Below are positions 1 through 10,224 of a stretch of 64,000 nucleotides of DNA, piece by piece; the stretch's first letter is position 1; the number at the start of each line of letters is the position of its first letter. The stretch spans positions 1 through 64,000 of the forward strand of contig NZ_BILY01000029.1 of the NCBI RefSeq assembly GCF_004000805.1, read 5' to 3'. A program made the position numbers and the translations under genes. The notes beneath the pieces are model-generated. The model was given only the letters and a program-made list of their open reading frames with translations, made no database searches and had not been told where the DNA came from. The DNA is from Paenibacillus glycanilyticus NBRC 16618 (lineage in GTDB: Bacteria; Bacillota; Bacilli; Paenibacillales; Paenibacillaceae).

Positions 1-408
1 CTCGGCAAGCCGCACTTGAACAAGCAGGCGCTCGCGGACCTGGCGCGGCGCCGCTTCGCCACCCACGCGGACGGCATCGGCCGTCACGCGGAACATCGCG
101 CGGTCTCCGTCGACCTCTACCGCGGATACAATCGTGCCGGTCACTTCCGCTTCATACGAAGCGCCCGGCAGATCCAGCGCGCTCCCGTTGCGGGCATCGG
201 CCCACAGCCGCTCGCCGGCTGCAAGCATGCAGCCGATTAAGCAGACAACGGCAAGCCGCCTTGTCGATTGTCCAACTAGCACAAGCGCAAGCAACAAAGC
301 CGCCGCCGAGCTTATGGCCAGAGCCGCTCCCCCTACGCTCAGATGAGCGGCCATGCTGCTTCCCGCTATCCAGAACACGGCAAACCATACTAAAGGCCGT
401 CTATTCAC
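1..408 (-). CDS. comEC: ComEC, DNA uptake channel protein (N-terminal part, runs off the window)
   Basis: The last gene of the comE locus begins here and continues beyond base 1. A GTG start at 406-408 has a GGAGGG ribosome site eight bases upstream, and the frame stays open for 136 codons. The translation starts with a short basic stretch, then two hydrophobic segments (about residues 7-26 and 30-60), then a soluble stretch (ADARNGSALDLPGASYEAEV...) that resembles the start of the extracellular domain of ComEC. ComEC forms the membrane channel through which single-stranded DNA enters competent cells. Identity rests mainly on position after comEB and on the membrane-then-soluble pattern. An intrinsic terminator lies between comEB and this gene, so expression may depend partly on readthrough. 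Confidence 0.8.
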   Translation of the reverse strand, partial: MNRRPLVWFAVFWIAGSSMAAHLSVGGAALAISSAAALLLALVLVGQSTRRLAVVCLIGCMLAAGERLWADARNGSALDLPGASYEAEVTGTIVSAVEVDGDRAMFRVTADAVRVGGEAAPRQVRERLLVQVRLAE

Positions 409-430
409 GGCAATCCCTCCTCCGTGCAGA

Positions 431-479
431 AAAAAAAGAACCTCCGGACGCATCAAAGCAGATGCATACGGAGGTTCTT
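431..479 (-). terminator. Intrinsic terminator between comEB and comEC
   Basis: An 11-bp perfect stem (AAGAACCTCCG at 436-446 against CGGAGGTTCTT at 469-479) contains an inner GCATC/GATGC stem. On the minus strand it is followed by a run of Us. It sits just after the comEB stop and only about 20 bases before the comEC ribosome site, so it should attenuate comEC. Confidence 0.8.
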
Positions 480-497
480 CCCCATTCGCTTATTTAG

Positions 498-1028
498 TTA
501 GGATGTAACCTTCATGCTCGCCTGCGGCGGCGGCTCGTAATCCGTCAGCGAACGGAATACAATCCCCTTCTGGCTCATAAGCAGGCTTACCTTGTCACTA
601 TCCTTCGGATAACCGCGATGGAACACAATTTCCTTCACGCCGCTGTTTGCCAGCATGTTGGCGCAAGTCCAGCAAGGCTGATCGGTTACGTATACCGTTG
701 ATCCTTCACGGTCGGCGCGGTCCGTAAAGAGAAGCAAGTTCTGCTCCGCGTGAATCGTGCGGATGCAGCGCTGTTTTTTGACCATTTGCTCCTGACCGTC
801 GTCGCCGATTCGCGTCTCCCATTCTTCCGCAATCATGCAGCCTGCTTCCGAACAGTCCTGCACGCCCATCGGAGCGCCGTTATAGGCGGTTCCCAGCAGC
901 TTCTTGCCCTGCACGAGCACCGATCCGACATGACGGCGGGGACAACGCGAGCGTGTCGACACCATATAGGCAATATCCATAAAATACGTATCCCAGTCTT
1001 TGCGTGAAGCATCCTGCGCTTCTGACAT
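498..1028 (-). CDS. comEB: ComEB, dCMP/cytidylate deaminase family
   Basis: A zinc-dependent deoxycytidylate deaminase-like protein of 176 residues. The zinc site is visible: an HAEQN motif (His and catalytic Glu) and a PCWTCA motif (paired Cys). An extra Cys-rich stretch (VQDCSEAGCMI) fits the dCMP deaminase subfamily. In Bacillus the gene is the middle member of comEA-comEB-comEC, although its product is not essential for DNA uptake; the enzyme makes dUMP for thymidylate synthesis. I chose the ATG at 1026-1028 because AAGGAG lies eight bases upstream. An upstream in-frame TTG at 1079 lies inside a stem-loop and has no good ribosome site. Confidence 0.93.
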   Translation of the reverse strand: MSEAQDASRKDWDTYFMDIAYMVSTRSRCPRRHVGSVLVQGKKLLGTAYNGAPMGVQDCSEAGCMIAEEWETRIGDDGQEQMVKKQRCIRTIHAEQNLLLFTDRADREGSTVYVTDQPCWTCANMLANSGVKEIVFHRGYPKDSDKVSLLMSQKGIVFRSLTDYEPPPQASMKVTS

Positions 1029-1055
1029 GTCTTCCACTCCTTTTCCTTTTGCCCG

Positions 1056-1102
1056 GACAGCTTCCGTCAGATTCCTCAAGGAAGGAACCCGACGGAGCTG
1101 CC
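1056..1102 (-). other. Stem-loop in the metY-comEB gap
   Basis: The arms GACAGCTTCCGTC (1056-1068) and GACGGAGCTGCC (1091-1102) pair with one bulge, with an inner TTCCT/AGGAA stem. On the minus strand it lies just upstream of the comEB ribosome site and has no U-run. It is more likely an mRNA stability or processing element than a terminator. Confidence 0.4.
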
Positions 1103-1135
1103 TCTATCTAGATGTATATAGATGATATCGTTGTA

Positions 1136-2473
<1,338 letters not shown>

Positions 2474-2592
2474 TCAACCATTTCAAAGCAAACGGCTCGG
2501 TTTGGGTAGTCCAATGGAATCGAACTTAATGCCCGAATATGGTTATATAGGCCTGGGAAAACCTCCCTGCACCTTGTCCCATTCTCTCATAA

Positions 2593-3114
2593 TCATGGCG
2601 ATGCGACAATGCTATCTTTTATTCCGGCAAGCAGCTTGCTGCCTATTCCCTTCACTCTAAGAAGATCATCCGCGGATGAAAAAAGTCCATTCTGTTCCCG
2701 GTCGGCGATAATGGCCTGCGCTTTTGCCGGGCCAATCCCTTTCAGCGTATCCAGCTGCTCGGCCGTTGCCCGGTTAATATCAAGCTTGCCTGACGAGACT
2801 TCTTCTTTCCCTGCAGTCTCTCCGGCATTAGCCTCCGCATGAATGCTCCCAGTTTGGGCGTTCGGCAACTGCGCTCCGATCTCCTTCGTTTTTTCCGGCA
2901 GATCCGCCTTTTCCACTGCCGCTTCCGGTTCTTCATTCATTTGCAGGGCAGCGCCAACCTCCCGGTTTAGCTTCACCCACTCATCCGGCGCTTTCTCCTT
3001 TGGCTGCGCGAAGGCTGCAGCAAGCATTACAACCGCAGCCGCGACAAGAAATAGAGGGATTATAAATCCGTTTTTATTCGAATTCGTTTGACGTCCTTGC
3101 AGGAAACGAGCCAC
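2593..3114 (-). CDS. comEA: ComEA, membrane-anchored DNA receptor
   Basis: A competence DNA-binding protein of 173 residues. Residues about 15-36 form one membrane anchor (GFIIPLFLVAAAVVMLAAA). A low-complexity charged linker follows, then a C-terminal helix-hairpin-helix pair (LDINRATAEQLDTLKGIG ... LLRVKGIG) that binds double-stranded DNA outside the membrane. The SLBB-like segment found in Bacillus ComEA between anchor and HhH is not recognisable; the linker is rich in Glu and Ala instead. I prefer the GTG at 3112-3114 because AAGGAG is eight bases upstream; a GTG three codons earlier overlaps that site. comER diverges from it about 110 bases away. Confidence 0.9.
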   Translation of the reverse strand: MARFLQGRQTNSNKNGFIIPLFLVAAAVVMLAAAFAQPKEKAPDEWVKLNREVGAALQMNEEPEAAVEKADLPEKTKEIGAQLPNAQTGSIHAEANAGETAGKEEVSSGKLDINRATAEQLDTLKGIGPAKAQAIIADREQNGLFSSADDLLRVKGIGSKLLAGIKDSIVASP

Positions 3115-3224
3115 TGCGAACACTCCTTCTACCCAAAAAAAAGGGGATTTTTAGCATTTCCATGTCATATTAGGCAAGTCTTGAGGAATAGGTTAAAAGA
3201 GCAAATCTGTTAGGAGGGCTGAGC

Positions 3225-4064
3225 ATGAATGTCGGATTCATTGGGACGGGCGCGATGGGAAGCCTGCTTATCGAAGCCTTCGTCGCATCTGGAGCACTCG
3301 ACCCGTGTCAGATCGTAATCAGCAACCGCACCTACGCCAAAGCCCAGGCGCTTGCTGAACGATATCCCGGAATGAGAGCCGAGCGTTCGAATGCAAGCAC
3401 CGCAAGCGTTAGCGACATTTTGTTTTTATGCGTCAAACCGCTTGAATATAAGAAAGTGATTGATGATCTTCTGCCGGTCCTGCGGCCGGAGCAGCTTCTT
3501 ATATCCATAACAAGCCCGGTTCTGATCGGGCATCTGGAAGAGCTTTTGCCTTGCAAAATCGCAAAGGTTATTCCAAGCGTCACCAACCTTGTCTGGAGTG
3601 GAGCCACCTTATGCATCTACGGCTCCCGCATTACGGAAGAGGACCAGACCCTTATCGAAGATATGCTTGCTTTCATCAGCGAGCCCCTTCCTATCGAAGA
3701 GCCTTACACCCGGATCGTATCGGACCTCTCCAGCTGCGGACCTGCCTTTTTCGCTTATCTGGTCGAGCAGTTCGTAGATGCCGCCGTATGCGAAACGGGA
3801 ATCAGCCGCGAGGACGCAATCAGCGTTGCAAGCAACATGCTGCTCGGCACGGGACTTCTGCTGACGGAAGGCGGACTATCTCCGGAAGATATCCAGAAGA
3901 GAGTAGCCGTTCCCGGAGGAATTACGGCCCAGGCCCTGCAGCTGCTGAATCGTGAGCTTGACGGCACCTTCAACCGGCTGATCCGGACGACGCATAAAAA
4001 ATTCGACGAAGACGTCGCCAAAATAAATACGGCTTTCTACGGCGAAGAGGTGAACGGACAGTAG
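3225..4064 (+). CDS. comER: ComER, pyrroline-5-carboxylate reductase-like late competence protein
   Basis: A ProC-family protein of 279 residues with an N-terminal Rossmann fold (GFIGTGAMG, residues 4-12) and the C-terminal dimerisation domain. The ending SSCGPAFFAYL...VPGGIT is typical of the family. Divergent placement opposite comEA is the classic comER arrangement. In Bacillus the protein is not needed for DNA uptake and has been linked to sporulation and biofilm timing, so its enzymatic role is uncertain. The ATG has AGGAGG seven to eight bases upstream. The 5' arm of its terminator lies inside the last codons. Confidence 0.88.
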   Translation: MNVGFIGTGAMGSLLIEAFVASGALDPCQIVISNRTYAKAQALAERYPGMRAERSNASTASVSDILFLCVKPLEYKKVIDDLLPVLRPEQLLISITSPVLIGHLEELLPCKIAKVIPSVTNLVWSGATLCIYGSRITEEDQTLIEDMLAFISEPLPIEEPYTRIVSDLSSCGPAFFAYLVEQFVDAAVCETGISREDAISVASNMLLGTGLLLTEGGLSPEDIQKRVAVPGGITAQALQLLNRELDGTFNRLIRTTHKKFDEDVAKINTAFYGEEVNGQ

Positions 4065-4104
4065 CACATTTTGCGCTGCTGGGCCGCTCACCTCTTCTTT
4101 TTTT
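4044..4104 (+). terminator. comER terminator
   Basis: GAAGAGGTGA (4044-4053, inside comER) pairs with TCACCTCTTC (4088-4097), followed by seven Ts. It also separates comER from the convergent leuS. Confidence 0.85.
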
Positions 4105-4113
4105 GCTTGCTAT

Positions 4114-6549
4114 TTAGTTCGCTACGATGTTAACGAGCTTGCCCTTGACAACGACCACTTTGCGGATCGTTTTGCCTTCTATCAGTTCTTTCACTTTATC
4201 CATGTCTTTGGCGAGGCTTTCCATCTCTGCTTCCGCCGTATCGGCTGCAATGGAAACGCGCTCGATAATTTTACCGTTCACTTGCACGACGATTTCAACT
4301 TCATCATCCACGGTCAATGCTTCTTCGTACGAAGGCCATTGCTCGTAAGTGATGGAGCCCGTTCCGCCCAGCTTCTCCCACAGCTCTTCAGCGATATGCG
4401 GAGCCAGCGGGGACAGCATTTGCAGGAAGTTCTTCATGGCTTCAACCGGCAATACATCCGTTTTGTAGGCTTCGTTAACGAAAATCATCAACTGGCTGAT
4501 CGCGGTGTTAAAGCGCAGGTTCTCGAAATCATCGGTCACCTTTTTGATGGAACGGTGCCATATTTGCTTGAACGCTTTTGTTGTTTCGCCGTCGTTTGCG
4601 ATTTTCGCGTTTACGCTGCCGTCTTCGCTGACGAACAAACGCCATACGCGGCTCAAGAAGCGGTATGTGCCTTCTACGCCGTTGGTATTCCAAGGCTTCG
4701 TCGCTTCCAGAGGTCCCATGAACATTTCGTACATGCGGAGCGTATCCGCACCGAATTCGTTCACGATATCATCCGGGTTAATAACGTTGCCGCGCGATTT
4801 GGACATTTTCTCGTTGTTCGTGCCGAGAATCATGCCTTGGTTCACCAGCTTGTGGAACGGTTCTTTCGTGTTTACGACGCCAAGATCGTACAGCACTTTG
4901 TGCCAGAAGCGCGCGTAGAGCAAGTGAAGCACCGCATGCTCCGCGCCGCCGATGTACAGGTCAACCGGCAGCCATTCCTTTTGTTTTTCAGGCGAACAAA
5001 TTTCGTTCTCGTTCTTCGGATCGATAAAGCGCAGGTAATACCAGCAGCTTCCAGCCCATTGAGGCATCGTGTTTGTCTCGCGGCGAGCCTTCATGCCCGT
5101 CTCCGGGTCAATCGTGTTTACCCATTCCGTAACGTTCGCAAGCGGCGATTCACCGGTGCCGGATGGCTTGATCGCATCTACGTCCGGCAATACAAGCGGC
5201 AGCTGATCTACGGGAACCGGCTTCATGGTGCCGTCTTCCAGGTGCAGAATCGGAATCGGCTCACCCCAGTAGCGCTGACGGCTGAACAGCCAGTCGCGCA
5301 GACGGTAAGTGACCTTGCCGTGGCCTTTGCCCGAGCTTTCCAAATGCTCGATCATCGTTTTGATCGCATCTTCGTTGTTCAGACCGTTCAGGAAATCGGA
5401 ATTGACGTGAGGACCGTCGCCTGCATAAGCCTCTTTCGTTACGTCGCCGCCTTGAACAACCTCAAGGATTGGCAGATCGAACTGCTTCGCAAACTCCCAG
5501 TCGCGGGTATCATGGCCTGGTACCGCCATAATGGCGCCCGTTCCGTAACCCGCAAGCACGTAGTCGGCAATCCAGATTGGCGTCTTTGCGCCATTAACCG
5601 GGTTGATCGCGTAAGCGCCCGTAAATACGCCTGTTTTGTCCTTCGCAAGGTCGGTACGCTCCAGATCGCTCTTGCGAGCCGCCGCTTCTTTGTACGCCTC
5701 AACCGCTTCGGCTTGGTCAGCCGTCGTGATTGCCGCAACCAGCTCATGCTCGGGTGCCAGTACGCAGTAAGTTGCGCCAAACAGCGTATCCGGACGCGTT
5801 GTAAATACGACAAGCGAAGCATCATGACCGTCAATGGCGAAAGTTACTTCCGCGCCAGTCGATTTGCCGATCCAGTTGCGCTGCATGTCTTTGATGCTTT
5901 CCGACCAGTCGAGCTCTTCCAAGTCCTCAAGCAAGCGCTCGGCGTATTCCGTAATTTTCAGCATCCATTGGCGCATTGGCTTGCGGATAACCGGGTGGCC
6001 GCCGCGTTCGCTCAAGCCGTCGATCACTTCTTCGTTCGCCAGTACGGTACCCAGCGCAGGACACCAGTTAACCGGTACTTCGGCTACATAAGCGAGTCCT
6101 TTATTATACAGTTGGATAAAGATCCATTGCGTCCATTTATAGTAATCCGGATCCGTTGTGCTGAATTCGCGGTCCCAGTCGTACGAGAAGCCAAGCGATT
6201 TGATCTGGCGGCGGAAGTTGTTGATGTTCTCCACCGTGATCTCGCGCGGATGGCGTCCCGTTTGCAGAGCGTATTGCTCCGCCGGCAGACCAAACGCGTC
6301 CCAGCCCATCGGATGAAGAACGTTATAGCCGCGCATCCGTTTGTAACGGGATACGATATCCGTAGCCGTGTAACCTTCCGGGTGACCTACGTGCAGGCCC
6401 GCGCCGGACGGATAAGGGAACATATCAAGGGCGTAAAATTTTTTCTTGCCCGGATCTTCCGTTGTTGCAAATGTCTTGTTCTCATCCCAATACTTCTGCC
6501 ATTTCGGCTCTACCGCCAGCGGGTTGTAGCCTTGAAATTCCTGACTCAT
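4114..6549 (-). CDS. leuS: Leucyl-tRNA synthetase
   Basis: A class I aminoacyl-tRNA synthetase of 811 residues that charges tRNA-Leu in the cytosol. The HIGH-type motif is [12 protein letters not shown] near residue 47 and the KMSKS motif is intact ([10 protein letters not shown], near residue 575). Between them lies the editing domain with [12 protein letters not shown] and [12 protein letters not shown]. Length is normal for bacterial LeuRS. Three consecutive ATG codons (6547-6555) follow AGGAGG; the third gives the best spacing, eight bases, so I placed the start there. A Leu T-box leader with its own promoter precedes the gene. Confidence 0.97.
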   Translation of the reverse strand: MSQEFQGYNPLAVEPKWQKYWDENKTFATTEDPGKKKFYALDMFPYPSGAGLHVGHPEGYTATDIVSRYKRMRGYNVLHPMGWDAFGLPAEQYALQTGRHPREITVENINNFRRQIKSLGFSYDWDREFSTTDPDYYKWTQWIFIQLYNKGLAYVAEVPVNWCPALGTVLANEEVIDGLSERGGHPVIRKPMRQWMLKITEYAERLLEDLEELDWSESIKDMQRNWIGKSTGAEVTFAIDGHDASLVVFTTRPDTLFGATYCVLAPEHELVAAITTADQAEAVEAYKEAAARKSDLERTDLAKDKTGVFTGAYAINPVNGAKTPIWIADYVLAGYGTGAIMAVPGHDTRDWEFAKQFDLPILEVVQGGDVTKEAYAGDGPHVNSDFLNGLNNEDAIKTMIEHLESSGKGHGKVTYRLRDWLFSRQRYWGEPIPILHLEDGTMKPVPVDQLPLVLPDVDAIKPSGTGESPLANVTEWVNTIDPETGMKARRETNTMPQWAGSCWYYLRFIDPKNENEICSPEKQKEWLPVDLYIGGAEHAVLHLLYARFWHKVLYDLGVVNTKEPFHKLVNQGMILGTNNEKMSKSRGNVINPDDIVNEFGADTLRMYEMFMGPLEATKPWNTNGVEGTYRFLSRVWRLFVSEDGSVNAKIANDGETTKAFKQIWHRSIKKVTDDFENLRFNTAISQLMIFVNEAYKTDVLPVEAMKNFLQMLSPLAPHIAEELWEKLGGTGSITYEQWPSYEEALTVDDEVEIVVQVNGKIIERVSIAADTAEAEMESLAKDMDKVKELIEGKTIRKVVVVKGKLVNIVAN

Positions 6550-6593
6550 CATCATTTCCTCCTAAAAAGTGTGCGCGAGCGCATCACAAACAT

Positions 6594-6859
6594 AAAAAAA
6601 CTCCCGCCCCTAGCGTATTATCGCTAGGGACGAGAGATTATTCCCGTGGTACCACCCTAGTTAACGTCCGGCATGCTTTGCCTTTCGTTCACTCATTGCC
6701 TTTAACGCAGGCTATTCGTTGCGTAATAATAACGCAAAGCTCCAAGGCGAGATTCATATCGCTGCAGGTCCGGCTTGCACCATCCGCCGGCTCTCTTAGC
6801 CTTGCTCCGCGACATTACTGCTCCTCTTCAACGCCATTAAGTATAGAAAAACATGGTTA
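6594..6859 (-). promoter_or_regulatory. T-box riboswitch leader of leuS (Leu, CUC specifier)
   Basis: The T-box sequence AGGGTGGTACCACGGG occurs on the minus strand at 6658-6643. It is followed by a strong terminator: stem 6601-6615 against 6622-6636, then Us at 6600-6594. The upstream stem I region contains the typical GAAUCUCGCC context, with CUC at 6751-6749 as the likely specifier codon, matching leucine. Uncharged tRNA-Leu should pair with the specifier and the T-box bulge and prevent termination. The leader starts just downstream of a consensus promoter. Confidence 0.93.
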
Positions 6860-6865
6860 GACCCG

Positions 6866-6894
6866 ATTATAATATTTCGTTTGACGCATGTCAA
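6866..6894 (-). promoter_or_regulatory. Sigma-A promoter of the leuS leader
   Basis: The -35 TTGACA (6894-6889) and -10 TATAAT (6871-6866) are both perfect, with 17 bp between them. The -35 box overlaps the TGA stop of the upstream gene. Confidence 0.92.
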
Positions 6895-8387
6895 GAAGTC
6901 TGGGCTAATTCAGCAGTTGTAATGACTACCGTCTTCCCTTTTTCATCCCATCCGACTTTCGCTCCTAAAGATTCGCTTACAAATCTGGCAGGAACAACTG
7001 TATTATTGTTAACCAAAGCAGGCGGGGAATCTAGAGTGACCTTCTTATCATTTACGTATGCCGTTTTTTGGCCAACTGTTAGTTTAACAGTAATTTCACC
7101 TTTCTTCACCGTAATAGAAGAAGTAGAGGAATTCCAGGTCAATTCCGCGCCTAATGCTTCCATAATTGCCCGCAGAGGTACCATTGTACGATTTTTAATA
7201 CTTACAGACGGCTGATCGGATTGCAAAATATTTCCGTCAATTTCCACAAAGATAGGATCCTGATCCAAAGTTTGATTTGGGAAGCTCGCGATTCCAACCG
7301 GGATCGTACGGCTGCCCTTTTTACCATCTCCGACAAAACCGCCGCCCCATGCCCATAATGTACCGTCTGCTCGAATCGCCATTGAACGGAACCCAATACC
7401 GTGGGCTGCGATATTCGTAATTTTCTTTAGTCCTTTTACTTGAACAGGCACATCGCTGGACTCCCAAGTTCCATTGCCCAGTTGCCCGCCGGAATTTGTT
7501 CCGCTAGCCCAAACCGTACCGTCTCTCCGTAGCATAAGCGGTCCACCCGCACTCGCTTGAATGGCAACAATGTCTTTGACGCCTTCAATCAGCCTAGGAG
7601 CCGAGTCTTCTGAGACAGAGACCCCGTTAACTAGCCCTTCGCCATCGGATCCCCAATACCAGACCGAACCGTCTTTTTTTAATCCGTATGTATATTCAGC
7701 CCCTACAGCTACTTGGATAATATCTTGTATTCCCTGCAATTGAGTCTGGTATTGCCATACCGTCCCGTCCTTCTTGAGTGCTACAAAGCTGCCATACCCT
7801 GAGGATATAGTTACAATGTCGCTTAATCCAGGCAGTTTTACCGGCTGCTCCGAAGAACTGATATTGCCTAACGAATCTTCCGTATAAAATCCTCCCCAGC
7901 CCCAAACGGTACCATCTGATTTAACCGCAAAACTTCGGGTCCAATCCGCTTCAACGGCAATAACATTGGTTAACCCCTCCACCTTTTGAGCAATGGCAGA
8001 GCTTTGATGATTGCCATTTCCCAACTGACCCTCATGATTACCGCCCCACGTCCACACCGTACCGTCTTTTTTGAGCGCCAGTGAATGCACTTGACCCGCT
8101 GCAACTGAAATAACATCCACTAATCCTGCCACTTGCACCGGAACCAGCGCATATAAGTTCGTTTCTGAACCTTCTGCTCCTCTATACGTCGTAATATCGC
8201 CCCATTGCCATACCGTCCCGTCATTTTTCACTGCCACACTGTGAATACTCCCTACCGCAATTGCTTTCCAGCCCTTGTTTGAGGCTATTTGAGCCTCAGC
8301 AATTGACAATGGTAAGGTACATGTCACAAACATCGCTAAGATCAATAGTTTAGAGTACCAATTGGATATTATTATTTTCGTGATCAA
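6891..8387 (-). CDS. Secreted RCC1-repeat protein with copper-amine-oxidase-N-like C-terminus
   Basis: A protein of about 498 residues. After a hydrophobic signal segment (LLILAMFVTCTLPLSIAEA) there are six to seven RCC1-type repeats of about 50 residues, each with the pattern A-V-K-N/D-G-T-V-W-x-W-G, predicting a beta-propeller. The last 110 residues form a copper amine oxidase N-terminal-like domain (MVPLRAIMEALGAELTWN ... VPARFVSESLGAKVGW), common on exported Paenibacillus proteins. An extended -10 promoter (8431-8439) would start RNA near 8424. That rules against the GTG at 8423 and favours the TTG at 8387, which has GAGGGAG about 11 bases upstream. Base composition is clearly more AT-rich than the flanking genes, suggesting recent gain. 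The ligand is unknown. Confidence 0.8.
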   Translation of the reverse strand: MITKIIISNWYSKLLILAMFVTCTLPLSIAEAQIASNKGWKAIAVGSIHSVAVKNDGTVWQWGDITTYRGAEGSETNLYALVPVQVAGLVDVISVAAGQVHSLALKKDGTVWTWGGNHEGQLGNGNHQSSAIAQKVEGLTNVIAVEADWTRSFAVKSDGTVWGWGGFYTEDSLGNISSSEQPVKLPGLSDIVTISSGYGSFVALKKDGTVWQYQTQLQGIQDIIQVAVGAEYTYGLKKDGSVWYWGSDGEGLVNGVSVSEDSAPRLIEGVKDIVAIQASAGGPLMLRRDGTVWASGTNSGGQLGNGTWESSDVPVQVKGLKKITNIAAHGIGFRSMAIRADGTLWAWGGGFVGDGKKGSRTIPVGIASFPNQTLDQDPIFVEIDGNILQSDQPSVSIKNRTMVPLRAIMEALGAELTWNSSTSSITVKKGEITVKLTVGQKTAYVNDKKVTLDSPPALVNNNTVVPARFVSESLGAKVGWDEKGKTVVITTAELAQTS

Positions 8388-8430
8388 AAAATTGTCAGCT
8401 CCCTCTTTATTCGCATTGCACACAATTCCA

Positions 8431-8439
8431 ATTATACCA
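8431..8439 (-). promoter_or_regulatory. Extended -10 promoter of the RCC1 gene
   Basis: TGGTATAAT is an extended -10 (TGN plus TATAAT). No good -35 is present, which suits an extended -10 promoter. The predicted start of RNA is near 8424. Confidence 0.6.
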
Positions 8440-8460
8440 AATATTTAATAGAATTGACGC

Positions 8461-8497
8461 AAAAAGAGACTTCCGGAATTTACACCGAAAGTCTCTT
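8461..8497 (-). terminator. Terminator of the DUF350 unit
   Basis: AAGAGACTTCCGG (8464-8476) pairs with CCGAAAGTCTCTT (8485-8497) and is followed on the minus strand by Us. Confidence 0.8.
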
Positions 8498-8519
8498 AGA
8501 ATTCACTTTAATATTGCAG

Positions 8520-8963
8520 CTACCCGAGCAAATCCGGATTATAAGTAAGGCATCCGGCGATAATCATGCCTACGCTGCACGAAATAAGCAGAATAAGAAT
8601 GCCTACCGCGATGTTGTTCTGCTCAATGGCTTTAAAGATGGTCACGTTCACCTTAAGCCCCTTGCCGAATAAATAAGTAATCAGCTCCGTCAAGTAGTAG
8701 AGGATAACGAGCGCAATGATCCCGATCACGCCCCACAGCAGCATGTCGGAGAGCGATACCGAGTTTTCCGCAGCCGCGCGGATTACGATGGCGAGACCTG
8801 CCAGCCTGCCGCCAAGCGACAAGGCTGCCGAAGCATTTCCTTTAAAGATAAGGGCAAACTCCTTATTCTTCGTTGTCAGTTCAAACAAGAGCAGCCCTGC
8901 TATCATAATGGCGAAACCCGTCAATGAATAAAGCAAAAAATCCACATATAAATTAGTGTCCAT
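8520..8963 (-). CDS. DUF350 (YjfL-type) membrane protein
   Basis: An inner membrane protein of 147 residues with four predicted transmembrane segments: about 10-27, 45-62 (with SLGGRLAGLAIVIRAA), 75-92 and 118-138. The pattern matches the DUF350/YjfL family, whose function is unknown. In E. coli yjfL sits with the ATP-grasp ligase gene yjfC, as it does here: it follows the ligase gene by 14 bases and shares its transcript. A ribosome site AAGGAG lies 10 bases before the ATG. A role in envelope modification together with the ligase is an inference from linkage. Confidence 0.8.
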   Translation of the reverse strand: MDTNLYVDFLLYSLTGFAIMIAGLLLFELTTKNKEFALIFKGNASAALSLGGRLAGLAIVIRAAAENSVSLSDMLLWGVIGIIALVILYYLTELITYLFGKGLKVNVTIFKAIEQNNIAVGILILLISCSVGMIIAGCLTYNPDLLG

Positions 8964-8977
8964 TCCTATTTATCTCC

Positions 8978-10222
8978 TTACTCTGATTTAGTAATGCCAA
9001 CCGGCAAAAAATAAGATAAATTATCCGTAATCGGGCTGCCGATGCGAATGCCTATGGCGCCCGCATTTCCTCCGATTAAAAAGCTGCCGTACATGTACGA
9101 GCCTTCACGTTCTCCCTTTACCGTCCGGAAATTGGCGGTTGGCAGCTCGACGTATTCCTGATAGACCGGAAGGTAATGAGCGTAGGAGTTATGACTATCC
9201 TCCGCCGCTACCGTACCGTCGCCTTCGAAAATTTTGACCGTATCCCCTTCGCGTCCAAACGCAGGCTTCATCACGTATTTCGTCCGGCCTTCAAGAAAGC
9301 GGTCCGGCTCCAGATAGGTAGGGAGAAAATGCTCTCCGATCCATCGGTGCTCTTCTTCGGTAAAAAAAGGACTCCCTTCTTCATGCAGTCCCCAAATAAT
9401 GGCCTGCACGGCCTTCGATTGGAGAAGGAAGGCGGACGGCGGATTAACGACTGCGACCTTCTTCTGCCCGATGAGCTCCAGCAGCCATAATCCGATCGGA
9501 TTCCCTTCCTCATCTTCATCCTCAATAAGATTCTCTACCGGGAAGGTTTGGCGATACAGCACGTGAATGGGATTTCCCTCTCCGTCAAACAACCCGACAT
9601 GCCGGATAATTTGAAGCTGATCAAGCGGAACAAAGCTCGACGGGAAGGGCAGAAAGCTCTGCAAGTAAAGAGCCGTATTGGCGTCTTCAACGTTATCTCC
9701 ATGGGCCGTGAACACGATGCGAGGATCATTCGGATCTTCACCGAGGTATTCCAGACTCTCGACAACCGCTTTCTCAACCGCAAGCGCAAGCTGCTTCTCA
9801 AAGCCCTTATTCGGATTATGGTGATCAAAGACCTCGCAGACCAGGCCATTTACATGATGGAGCTCCTTGATGAAGGTCGGGGTATCCGAATTAATCTCCA
9901 TGCATTTGTACGTCTCTCCCGTCCCAACCAGATCCAGTCTGGCGATAACGCTTTCGACCGATAAGCTTCTGATTCTTATGTACGCCAATGTTTCGCGCGG
10001 GAAACCAAGCATCAGCAAAGTCTCGTCATCCACGGTCCGAAGCAATTGCGCGGTCTTATAGAAAATATAGCCAATGCGGTTCGTCGATTCGCGAATTTTA
10101 TGAACCTCTTCTTTCGTCATGCCGTATAGGTCGTAAAGGGAGTACTCTTCGCCATACAAATCTGCCCAATAATCTTTAATTCCGGAATAAAAGGCGTTTC
10201 TCGCCTTGGCGAATTGGTCCAC
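8978..10222 (-). CDS. Glutathionylspermidine synthase-like ATP-grasp ligase (YjfC/YgiC type)
   Basis: A protein of 414 residues matching the C-terminal ATP-grasp amide-ligase family of glutathionylspermidine synthase (Gsp_synth). Visible marks are the N-terminal RxxxTxRIGYIF region, EINSDTPTFIKE near residue 115, and the C-terminal YVMKPAFGREGDTVKI and QEYVELP stretches, which carry nucleotide- and metal-binding residues. It lacks the amidase half of the E. coli enzyme, and the host is not expected to make glutathionylspermidine, so the real substrate is probably a peptide or polyamine. The gene starts with GTG two bases after the lipoprotein stop, and the last Gly codons of that gene provide its ribosome site (GGAGG). 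Confidence 0.85.
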   Translation of the reverse strand: MDQFAKARNAFYSGIKDYWADLYGEEYSLYDLYGMTKEEVHKIRESTNRIGYIFYKTAQLLRTVDDETLLMLGFPRETLAYIRIRSLSVESVIARLDLVGTGETYKCMEINSDTPTFIKELHHVNGLVCEVFDHHNPNKGFEKQLALAVEKAVVESLEYLGEDPNDPRIVFTAHGDNVEDANTALYLQSFLPFPSSFVPLDQLQIIRHVGLFDGEGNPIHVLYRQTFPVENLIEDEDEEGNPIGLWLLELIGQKKVAVVNPPSAFLLQSKAVQAIIWGLHEEGSPFFTEEEHRWIGEHFLPTYLEPDRFLEGRTKYVMKPAFGREGDTVKIFEGDGTVAAEDSHNSYAHYLPVYQEYVELPTANFRTVKGEREGSYMYGSFLIGGNAGAIGIRIGSPITDNLSYFLPVGITKSE

Positions 10223-10224
10223 GT

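Noticed and set aside
3225-4064. Proline biosynthetic ProC as identity of the gene divergent from comEA
   Set aside because: Position and sequence fit comER; no proline genes are near.
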